Position numbers and translations under genes: made by a program. Below are positions 1 to 6,139 of a stretch of 6,139 nucleotides of DNA, piece by piece. How positions within the stretch are numbered: the first letter of the stretch is position 1; every line of letters starts with the position of its first letter. Under the pieces are notes generated by a model that had not been told where the DNA came from, did no database searches, and saw nothing but the letters and a program-made list of their open reading frames with translations. The DNA comes from Gemmatimonadota bacterium. Lineage in GTDB: Bacteria > Gemmatimonadota > Gemmatimonadetes > Longimicrobiales > Gaopeijiaceae. The DNA lies in assembly GCA_007129525.1 (NCBI GenBank), contig SKVI01000045.1:1-6139 (forward strand). Reading direction: 5' to 3'.

Positions 1-1046
1 CCCCGTGCCAGCTCCGTCAACATGCCCTCCAGCTGGTCGTCGGTGGCGTTGGCGATCTGCTGCCGGATCTGCGTGGGCTGGTTCAGGAGAAACCAACGGA
101 ACTCCCGGACGGGATAATTGCCTCCTTCGAAGGTGACCAGGGCCCGGGACTTCTCCCTCTCGCTCAGGTCCAGTTGCGAGGCACCGGCCAGCTCCCGGAC
201 CCGACTCTTGGCGTCGTCGGCAATGGTGATCTGTGCCGGCTCCTCCATCTCGGCCACGAAGGTGGATTCGGCCCGGGCGGTGCGCTCGGTCTGGATCTCC
301 TGTCGCAGGCGGGGCCCCACCTCCTCAAGCGGCGGAAATTCCCGCTCCTCGAGCCGAATGACGTGGAGACCGAACTGCGATTCCACCACGTCGCTCACCT
401 CACCGGGGTCCAGGGCGAACGCGGCCTCCTCGAAGGGTGGCACCATGGTGCCGCGCTGGAAGAAGTTGAGATCGCCCCCCCGAGCCGCGCTTCCCTCGTC
501 GTCCGAGTGCTGCTCGGCCAGCGAGGCGAAGTCCTCGCCCGCCGCCGCCCGGTCCCGGACCTCCTGGGCCAGAGCCCGCACGGAGTCCCGTTGGGCCTGG
601 CCGGCGTCATCGGGGAAGAGGAAGAGGATATGTCGGGCCCGGATCCGCTCGCCGGGGCGGTCCCGCTCGTAGATCTCGGCCAGCTCTTCGTCGGAGACAG
701 TGGTGTCCACCTCGATGACCATGTCCCGGAGCTGAAGCACCTTGTCCTGGTTCAGGTGCTGACGGGTGAGTGCCGAGAGGTCGATCTCCTCCAGCGCACT
801 CTGGTCGTTCACCGCCAGGGCCAGCAGCGAGTAGTCGATCCAGAAATCGGTGAGTGCCTCGATGACGGCGGGGTCCTGCGGGAGATCCGCCACCGGCGCG
901 ATGAGCTCGGCCGTCTCCTCGACCCCCAGGCTGAAGTTTCCGGCCCGGGCCAGGGTGTCGGCGTCGAGCGATCCCCGGTCGCCACAGCCGCCCAGGCCCA
1001 GAGCCACCAGAGTCAGGAGAGCAAATAGTTCACGCGTGCGACGCAT
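1..1046 (-). CDS. Parvulin-type peptidyl-prolyl isomerase, predicted lipoprotein (SurA/PrsA-like), 3' end cut by window edge
   Basis: This gene encodes a periplasmic or envelope-facing foldase that catalyses cis-trans isomerisation of Xaa-Pro bonds in exported proteins. Translating from the ATG at 1046-1044 gives 348 residues with no stop before the left edge, so the C-terminus is missing. Residues 1-21 form a lipoprotein signal: basic MRRTRE, a hydrophobic stretch, then the lipobox LGGC with the lipidated Cys at 21. Residues ~25-130 resemble the helical SurA_N-type chaperone segment. Residues ~134-235 are a single parvulin (rotamase) domain. It retains the family's active-site pattern: His139 in ARHIL, Asp182, Met201 and Phe205 in GTMVPPF, and His228 in FGLHVI. 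The tail from ~236 is charged and helical, as in SurA/PrsA-like proteins. The start is supported by the lipobox and by GAGGA six bases upstream. It lies 73 bp downstream of mfd and probably shares its transcript. Whether it is nearer to SurA, PrsA or PpiC cannot be settled from the visible part, so I give no gene symbol. Confidence 0.93.
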   Translation of the reverse strand, partial: MRRTRELFALLTLVALGLGGCGDRGSLDADTLARAGNFSLGVEETAELIAPVADLPQDPAVIEALTDFWIDYSLLALAVNDQSALEEIDLSALTRQHLNQDKVLQLRDMVIEVDTTVSDEELAEIYERDRPGERIRARHILFLFPDDAGQAQRDSVRALAQEVRDRAAAGEDFASLAEQHSDDEGSAARGGDLNFFQRGTMVPPFEEAAFALDPGEVSDVVESQFGLHVIRLEEREFPPLEEVGPRLRQEIQTERTARAESTFVAEMEEPAQITIADDAKSRVRELAGASQLDLSEREKSRALVTFEGGNYPVREFRWFLLNQPTQIRQQIANATDDQLEGMLTELAR

Positions 1047-1050
1047 TCGG

Positions 1051-1068
1051 ATTCCTCGGTTCGGAGGA
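1051..1068 (-). promoter_or_regulatory. Shine-Dalgarno of the isomerase gene inside a short inverted repeat
   Basis: Reading the minus strand, GAGGA (1057-1053) sits six bases before the ATG at 1046 and is a good ribosome-binding site. Directly upstream, TCCTC (1068-1064) is its exact complement, separated by the six-base loop CGAACC (1063-1058). In the mRNA this could form a five-base-pair hairpin that hides the ribosome-binding site. The ribosome-binding site is well supported. The regulatory meaning of the hairpin is only an inference, because such short inverted repeats arise easily in GC-rich DNA. Confidence 0.6.
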
Positions 1069-1080
1069 TCAGGTTGTGTA

Positions 1081-1111
1081 GGCCGCTGCACCGCCTCCGA
1101 CGGTGAAGGCC
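1081..1111 (-). other. Imperfect stem-loop in the gap after mfd
   Basis: Eight bases past the mfd stop codon the minus strand contains GGCC, then CACCG, a seven-base loop TCGGAGG, CGGTG, and a second GGCC. The inner CACCG/CGGTG arms (1105-1101 and 1093-1089) pair perfectly. The outer GGCC pairs (1111-1108 and 1084-1081) could extend the stem across an asymmetric internal loop. No T-run follows it (the next bases are TACACAACC), so it is not a standard intrinsic terminator. It could be an mRNA structure at the gene boundary or simply chance. The rest of the gap shows no convincing promoter. Confidence 0.3.
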
Positions 1112-1119
1112 ATCGAGTG

Positions 1120-4100
1120 TCATGCCGCCTGGGCCCGTTCCTTCACCAGCAGGTCCAGGGCCCGGATCAGCGTTCGGGTCAGGGGTTCGGCCCCGACCCG
1201 GGTCAGCGAAAGGGAAAGTGGCATCATCCGGCGCACCCCCACTTCCACCTGGCGGTCCCGGAACGGTCCCTCCAGCGAGGTGAGGCGGGGGTTGGCCGCC
1301 GCCCGGAAGGTGAGCCTACCCTCCCGATCTCGCACGAAGATCCGTTCGATGCCCAGCTCCCGGCCCAGCAGGCGCAGGAGGTGGGCGTCCAACAGTCGCT
1401 CCACTTCGTCGGGGAGGGGACCGTAGCGGTCCTTGAGCTCGTCCCGGAGCTCCTCCACCTGCGACCGATCTTCGGCCTTCGAGAGGCGGCGGTACAGGTG
1501 CAGCTTCTGCCCCGAATCAGAGATATACCCGTCGGGGATATAGGCGGATCCAGCCAGCGACACCTCCGGTTCCGGAAACTCCTCTTCCTGACTGGCGCCC
1601 CGACGGAAGCGGCGCACTGTATCCTGGAGGAGTCGGAGGTAGGTGTCCATCCCCACCGCGTGGGCATACCCCGATTGATCCGCCCCCAGGAGGTTGCCGG
1701 CCCCCCGGATCTCCAGGTCCCGCAGTGCCACCTGGTATCCGCTACCAAGCTCGGTGTGGCGCTCCAGCACCCGGATCCGCTGCCGGGCCTCTTCGGTCAT
1801 GTGCTCCGGGACCACCAGGTAACAATACGCCCTGCGGTCCGATCGGCCCACCCTGCCACGGATCTGGTAGAGCTGCGCCAGGCCGAAGTGGTCCGCTCGG
1901 TCCACGATGAGGGTGTTGGCGTTGGGCACGTCCAACCCGTTCTCGATGATGGACGAGCACACCAGGATGTCGGTCTCGCCGCGGATGAACCGTCCCATCA
2001 CGTCTTCCAGCGGTCCGGCTCTCATCTGACCGTGGGCCACCTCGACCTGCGTGCCCGGCGGGGAGATTCGTCGCACCCGCTCGGCCACGGTGTGGATCGT
2101 TTCCACCCGGTTGTGGAGGAAGTAGATCTGACCTCCCCGGTCCAGCTCCCGGGCCATGACCTCGGCCAGGAGGCCGTCGCTCCACGGAATGGCCTGGGTC
2201 GACACCGCCAACCGGTCCCGGGGGGGCGTCCGGATGAGCGAGAGGTCCCGGACCCCGCCCAGGGAGAGCTGGAGGGTTCGGGGGATGGGGGTGGCGGTGA
2301 GGGTCAGGACGTCTACCGAGGCCCGCATCTGCTTGAGCCGCTCCTTGTGCTTGACGCCGAAGCGCTGCTCTTCGTCCACCACCAGGAGCCCCAGCTCCCG
2401 GAAGCGGATGTCCTTCGACAGGAGGCGGTGGGTGCCGATGACGATGTCCACCTCCCCGCGCTCCAGCCCCAGGATGATCTCCTCCTGCTCCTTGCCGGTG
2501 CGGAACCGGGAGAGGGCGGTCACCCGCACAGGGAAGTCGGCCAGTCGCTCTTCGAAGGTCCGCCGATGCTGCTCCACCAGGATGGTGGTGGGCGCCAGGA
2601 CCGCCACCTGCTTTCCGTCCTGAACGGCTTTGAATGCGGCCCGGACCGCCACCTCGGTCTTGCCGAAGCCCACGTCGCCGCAGATGAGGCGGTCCATGGG
2701 CCGAGGCGACTCCATGTCCTTCTTCACTTCGGCGGTGACGGTACGCTGATCGGGGGTGTCCTCGTAGAGGAAGGAGGCCTCCATCTCGCGCTGCCACCGG
2801 GTGTCGGCGGAGAAGGCGAAGCCCTCGGCCAGCTCCCGCTCGGCGTAGAGTTCCACCAGCTCCTGGGTCATGCGCTCGACGGCTTCCTGGGTCTTCCGCT
2901 TGAGCGTCTTCCAGCGCTTGCCCCCGATGCGGTGCACCGACGGGGGCTCGGCGTCGGCCTCGTCTCCCACCCAGCGCTCCAGGAGGTCCAGTCGGTAGAC
3001 CGGGACCCGGAGGATCTCGCCGCCGGCATATTCGATGGCCAGAACCTCCAGCGATTCGCCACCCACCTCGATCTGCTCCAGCCCCTGGAAGCGGCCGATC
3101 CCGTGGTCCATGTGCACCAGGTAGTCGCCTGGTGTGAGCTGGGCCATGCTCTCCAGGGCCACGGCGCCCCGGAACCTGCGGCCGGTACGGACGCGTCGGC
3201 TCCGCTTGAAGATCTCGTGATCGGTGAGGACCAGCATGGGCGGACTGGCTCCAGGCAGCCGGAATCCACCTTCCAGGGCCCCCACGCCCACCTGGACGCC
3301 GGGGATGGGCTCCCCCTGCTCGTCCAGGATCTCCTCCAGGCGCTGGACCTGACCGTCATTGTCGCACAGGATCACCGTGCGCCCGCCCTCGGCCGAGGTT
3401 TCTCGGAGAAGGGAGAGGAGGCGGTCCATCTTCCGCTCGATGGCCGGCGGGGCCTCGGCGGTCATGGAGATGGGGAGGTCGGTCTCGGAGGTGAGCCGGA
3501 GGCCCGGAAGGACCTGGAGTCGCTGGGCCGCCTCGTCCGGCGGCTGGAGGATCTGGTCGGGAGGCGCCAGGCGTTCTCCCCCTTCCTCCCGGTCCGCACG
3601 AATCCGGCGAGCCGTGGTCCAGTGGCGGGCCATGGCGTCTTCCCACCGGGCGCCCTCCATTCCCACCAGGAGAGTCTCGTCGGGGAGGATCTCCAGGAGG
3701 CTGCGCCTGGAGGAGCTCCCGGTGTCGGGGCCGGCCCGGAAGGTGGCCGGGAGGAGCTGAACCGATTCCAGCTCGCCCGTAGAGCGCTGGTCGGCTACGT
3801 CAAAGAGACGAATCGAGGAGATCTCGTCGCCCCAGAACTCCATGCGCAACGGATCGGGATAGCCCAGGGAGAAGACGTCCACGATCCCACCGCGGATGGC
3901 GAACTGGCCCACCTCCTCCACCAGGGGCGCTTGCTGGAACCCCATGGCCTCCAGCTCCTCCACCAGGAGGCTGAGACCCACCTCGTCGCCCACCTCCAGC
4001 TCCACGTGGAGGGTGGCCAGGCGGTCGGGCATGGCCACCCGCTCCTGCAGCCCGCGGGAGGTGGTGACGAAGATTCGTGCGTCGCCGCCCAGGAGGGCCT

Positions 4101-4437
4101 CCACCGCCTCGACCCGAAGACCCCCGATGCGGGGATCGTCGTCGTCACTTCCGTAGAAGCGAGCTTCGCTCTGGGGATAGAGGTGGGCACTCCCCTCGCC
4201 CAGGAGAGACACCATGTCCGCCTCCAGGCGAGCGGCGTGTTCCGGATCGTCGGCCACCAGCACGAAGATCCGGCGTGGGTGCTCCTCGTGGAGCGCCGCC
4301 GCCAGGCCCGTGCCGGTGGAGCCCACCATGCCGCCCACGGCCAGATGCTGCCGGCTGCGGGGCAGAGCGTCCGATGCAGTGCGAAACGTGGGGGTGGAGC
4401 GTATGGCTTCCACCACTGGATGCATTCTTGCGATCAC
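1120..4437 (-). CDS. mfd: Transcription-repair coupling factor Mfd
   Basis: Mfd is a cytoplasmic SF2 DNA translocase that recognises RNA polymerase stalled at a lesion, pushes it off and recruits UvrA for nucleotide excision repair. The product is 1105 residues, close to the usual ~1150. Residues ~30-300 are the UvrB-like module, with RGGIVDVF at 182-189 and EFWGDEI at 200-206. Its P-loop-like stretch (GSTGTG, 39-44) lacks the Walker lysine, as usual in Mfd. The RNA-polymerase-interacting (CarD-like) domain spans ~437-490, from GDYLVHMDHGIGRF. The relay helix begins near KRWKTLKRK at 507. The motor carries motif I GDVGFGKTE (587-595, Lys593), motif II DEEQ (688-691), motif III TATP (714-717) and motif VI QLYQIRGRVGR (855-865). 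The translocation motif (~890-930) contains LEIRGAGNLLG. The C-terminal D7 domain (~950-1060) has YIPDGYI from 966 and YGPLPDEV at 1005-1012. The GTG start at 4437 overlaps the upstream TGA as GTGA. An ATG at 4425 (residue 5) is the alternative; neither has a strong Shine-Dalgarno, so coupling may drive initiation. The gene is intact. Confidence 0.98.
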   Translation of the reverse strand: MIARMHPVVEAIRSTPTFRTASDALPRSRQHLAVGGMVGSTGTGLAAALHEEHPRRIFVLVADDPEHAARLEADMVSLLGEGSAHLYPQSEARFYGSDDDDPRIGGLRVEAVEALLGGDARIFVTTSRGLQERVAMPDRLATLHVELEVGDEVGLSLLVEELEAMGFQQAPLVEEVGQFAIRGGIVDVFSLGYPDPLRMEFWGDEISSIRLFDVADQRSTGELESVQLLPATFRAGPDTGSSSRRSLLEILPDETLLVGMEGARWEDAMARHWTTARRIRADREEGGERLAPPDQILQPPDEAAQRLQVLPGLRLTSETDLPISMTAEAPPAIERKMDRLLSLLRETSAEGGRTVILCDNDGQVQRLEEILDEQGEPIPGVQVGVGALEGGFRLPGASPPMLVLTDHEIFKRSRRVRTGRRFRGAVALESMAQLTPGDYLVHMDHGIGRFQGLEQIEVGGESLEVLAIEYAGGEILRVPVYRLDLLERWVGDEADAEPPSVHRIGGKRWKTLKRKTQEAVERMTQELVELYAERELAEGFAFSADTRWQREMEASFLYEDTPDQRTVTAEVKKDMESPRPMDRLICGDVGFGKTEVAVRAAFKAVQDGKQVAVLAPTTILVEQHRRTFEERLADFPVRVTALSRFRTGKEQEEIILGLERGEVDIVIGTHRLLSKDIRFRELGLLVVDEEQRFGVKHKERLKQMRASVDVLTLTATPIPRTLQLSLGGVRDLSLIRTPPRDRLAVSTQAIPWSDGLLAEVMARELDRGGQIYFLHNRVETIHTVAERVRRISPPGTQVEVAHGQMRAGPLEDVMGRFIRGETDILVCSSIIENGLDVPNANTLIVDRADHFGLAQLYQIRGRVGRSDRRAYCYLVVPEHMTEEARQRIRVLERHTELGSGYQVALRDLEIRGAGNLLGADQSGYAHAVGMDTYLRLLQDTVRRFRRGASQEEEFPEPEVSLAGSAYIPDGYISDSGQKLHLYRRLSKAEDRSQVEELRDELKDRYGPLPDEVERLLDAHLLRLLGRELGIERIFVRDREGRLTFRAAANPRLTSLEGPFRDRQVEVGVRRMMPLSLSLTRVGAEPLTRTLIRALDLLVKERAQAA

Positions 4438-6139
4438 GTTGTGGGGTCCGCCCAGGTTCTGTCAGAGGTGGTATCGTGGTTCGGGTCCGGGGTCCCCCGG
4501 CTGGCCAGCCATCCTTCCGCCACCAATACGAGGAGGAGGGCCAGCAGGAGCGGTCGCCAGAACTCCCGGCCCGTTCGTTCCCCCAGCGCGGCTCTGGCCC
4601 ACTCCCGGGCGCTGCCGGTGGCGATGGCCCGGGTGCCCAGCCGGCGGGCGGCCTCGTCCGGAGTGAGCCGCGCTGCGCCGGAGGGGGCCGCCGGATTCAC
4701 CGCCACTCGCCCCAGGAGGTCGTCGTCCGGGCCCCGGATGTCGTAGACGCCGGCGCGCCCGGTCTCGAGAAATGATGAAGTACCGCCGACCGGAAGTCGG
4801 GTTCCTGCGGGCGTCGATACGTAGGCCGCATCCTCGGGGAGGGCGATGGGGGTGCCCGCCGTCAACTCGCTGGCGCCGTGGGCCCCGTCCAGAAGCTCCA
4901 GGGCGGCCGAAAGGAAGGGAATCATGGCGGCCGAGGTGGGAAGGTCCGAGCTCTCCCGGTCCGGCGGCGAGGCCACGATGACCAGAGAGGGCGGTGCCTC
5001 TCCGCCGGGGGCCCCTTCGCCGGTGGCCTCCCCCGGGATGTGGACGATCCAGGGCGATCCGTCGGCGAGGCGGGCCAGCACCCTTCCTCCCCGTCCGTCC
5101 TGCCCCGGGGTGAGCCCATGGCTCCGGCGCACCTCCAGTTCGTCCGGCAGGCGGAGAGCGGGGTCCGACGAGTCCAGGGCCATGGGTGCTTCGGCGACGA
5201 CGGAGGCTTCGAGGCGCCACCCCGCGTCCAGCTCGCCCAGGCGGCGATTCACCGCCGGGAGGCGGGCCGGATCGGAGGGCGCGAAGACGAGGGTCGCGCT
5301 CCGGCCGGACAGGACCTCGCCACCGGCTTCGACGCCGACGGCCTGCGTGGGAGATTCGGTCGGGTCCGCCTGCCGGGCCATGACGATCCGGTCCCGGTGG
5401 GCAAGGACCTCGAGGGCGGTGGCCAGGTGAACGGGCAGTTCCGTCGGCGCCCGGACCCGGGGCGCCGGGCGAACCGGAAGGGCGAAGTGGCGGAGGTCGT
5501 CGGCTCGGAGGTCGTCGGGGTCCAGCTCCACCCGACCCACTATCCACCCCGCGGGTCGGGGGGGAAGGTCCAGCAGCGCCCAGCCCTGGTCGTCGGTACG
5601 CCCGGCCGTCGCCAGTTCACCGTCCACGTGGACCCGGAGTGCCTGACCCCCCCGGGGCTCACCCACCACCTCCACCGAGATCTCCGACGGGAGCTCCGCT
5701 CTGGGCGGAAGCCCGCCGCCCACCGACACCCGGGCCACGGCCCGATTCGCCGGGAGTTCAGCGTGGACCGTCCCCAGCACGGTACGGATGTCGCCCGCCG
5801 GTTCCGGCCCGGCGTCCGGGCCGAAGGCCTCGGCGTCGAGGGTCGAGAGCACCAGGATTTCCCGCACCGGAAGCGTGGCGCTCTCCAACAGGCTCCGGGC
5901 CCGGGCCACCGCCGAGGGAAGGTCGGGACGCGATTCGGTGGTCTCCAGCGTCGCGACCTGCCGGCGGGCCTCGTCGGGGGTGAGGGGGCGCGCCGGTCGC
6001 CAGGGCTCCCCGGCCGCTACCAGCCACACCCGGTCGTCGGCGCCCATCCGGTCCAGAGCTCTCAGCGCCTGATCGGCCAGGTGGTCCAGGACCCGGCGCT
6101 CCTCCACGACCATGGAGGCCCCGATCCCGTTGTCCACCA
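4434..6139 (-). CDS. BatA/aerotolerance-regulator-like membrane protein with degenerate VWA domain, 5' end cut by window edge
   Basis: The frame is open to the right edge and 567 complete residues are visible. I number them from GTG 6137, which is probably an internal Val rather than the start, since relatives begin with an N-terminal two-helix membrane region followed by a VWA domain. Residues 1-~105 look like that VWA domain: VDNGIGASM, then DRVWLVAAGEPWRPARPLT, then PDLPSAVARA and EILVLSTLD. Residues ~130-225 form a beta-rich segment ending in ADDLRHFALPV (212-222), a hallmark of this family. Residues ~245-420 contain RRLGELDAGWRLE, then DGSPWIVH (359-366), then IVASPPDRESSDLPTSAA, again family-like. 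A single transmembrane helix lies at ~526-546 (WRPLLLALLLVLVAEGWLAS), followed by a short polar tail. The family is associated with envelope integrity and stress tolerance, but its biochemical role is unknown. The usual metal-site residues are missing. The gene ends in a TGA overlapping the mfd start, so the two are probably co-expressed. The class call rests on recalled family patterns, not on a search. Confidence 0.8.
   Translation of the reverse strand, partial: VDNGIGASMVVEERRVLDHLADQALRALDRMGADDRVWLVAAGEPWRPARPLTPDEARRQVATLETTESRPDLPSAVARARSLLESATLPVREILVLSTLDAEAFGPDAGPEPAGDIRTVLGTVHAELPANRAVARVSVGGGLPPRAELPSEISVEVVGEPRGGQALRVHVDGELATAGRTDDQGWALLDLPPRPAGWIVGRVELDPDDLRADDLRHFALPVRPAPRVRAPTELPVHLATALEVLAHRDRIVMARQADPTESPTQAVGVEAGGEVLSGRSATLVFAPSDPARLPAVNRRLGELDAGWRLEASVVAEAPMALDSSDPALRLPDELEVRRSHGLTPGQDGRGGRVLARLADGSPWIVHIPGEATGEGAPGGEAPPSLVIVASPPDRESSDLPTSAAMIPFLSAALELLDGAHGASELTAGTPIALPEDAAYVSTPAGTRLPVGGTSSFLETGRAGVYDIRGPDDDLLGRVAVNPAAPSGAARLTPDEAARRLGTRAIATGSAREWARAALGERTGREFWRPLLLALLLVLVAEGWLASRGTPDPNHDTTSDRTWADPTT

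Noticed and set aside
174..1028. A plus-strand open frame of about 284 codons opposite the isomerase gene.
   Set aside because: The minus strand here gives a lipobox and a complete parvulin domain with a ribosome-binding site. The plus-strand translation shows no domain or family pattern and is a high-GC shadow.
1047..1119. A possible promoter for the isomerase gene (TTCACC with TACACA on the minus strand).
   Set aside because: The two boxes are about 21 bases apart, longer than the usual 16-19, and both match the consensus poorly. The stretch is more simply a leader within an operon.
1742..2797. A minus-strand open frame of about 351 codons inside mfd.
   Set aside because: It is a frame-shifted reading of the Mfd motor region, rich in Gly, Pro, Arg and His with no motifs. 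The true frame contains helicase motifs I, II, III and VI over the same bases.
4305..4335. Loss of the Walker-A lysine in the N-terminal P-loop-like stretch of Mfd (GSTGTG).
   Set aside because: The UvrB-like N-terminal module of Mfd normally lacks a working ATP site. The active motif in the motor domain (Lys593) is intact, so this is expected rather than a defect.
850..4746. A very long plus-strand open frame of about 1298 codons running antisense to all of mfd.
   Set aside because: It is the antisense shadow of a strongly G/C-third-position gene, where stop codons are rare in the complementary frame. Its translation is low-complexity (rich in His, Gln, Gly, Leu) with no recognisable domain, while the opposite strand encodes a fully motif-complete Mfd.
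4462..5547. A minus-strand open frame of about 361 codons within the BatA-like gene.
   Set aside because: It is an out-of-frame reading of the same strand, dominated by Pro, Arg and Gly, as expected for a shifted frame in GC-rich DNA. The overlapping frame has family-like segments and a transmembrane helix.

Overview
The window comes from a high-GC bacterial chromosome, roughly two-thirds G+C or more by eye with strong G/C at third codon positions. All supportable genes lie on the minus strand, so the biological order runs from the right edge to the left. The strand, the tight packing and the combination of genes (a BatA-like membrane protein, mfd, and a lipoprotein parvulin) fit a Gemmatimonadota-type genome. 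That taxonomic call is an inference from gene style and family resemblance, not something the sequence proves.

Right part (4434-6139, minus): the C-terminal two-thirds or so of a BatA/aerotolerance-regulator-like membrane protein. It holds a von Willebrand A-like domain that has lost its metal-binding residues, a long beta-rich periplasmic-type region, and a single C-terminal transmembrane helix. The N-terminus lies beyond the window. Middle (1120-4437, minus): a full-length transcription-repair coupling factor, mfd, with every expected domain and helicase motif. Its GTG start overlaps the stop codon of the upstream gene, so the two are probably translationally coupled. Left part (1-1046, minus): a lipoprotein peptidyl-prolyl isomerase with one parvulin domain and SurA/PrsA-like flanks. 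Its 3' end runs off the left edge.

The three genes look like one co-directional transcription unit. The 4 bp overlap joins the first two, and a 73 bp gap (1047-1119) separates mfd from the isomerase. That gap holds a Shine-Dalgarno sequence inside a small inverted repeat and a second imperfect hairpin, but no convincing promoter or terminator. Functionally the unit mixes envelope work (the membrane VWA-like protein, the periplasmic foldase) with DNA repair (Mfd), and any mechanistic link is speculative.

I see no tRNA, rRNA, CRISPR array, insertion sequence, attachment site or phage gene, and no gene-free stretch over 300 bases. This is largely ordinary core-genome sequence. The most unusual points are the degenerate metal site of the VWA-like domain and the possible masking of the isomerase ribosome-binding site.
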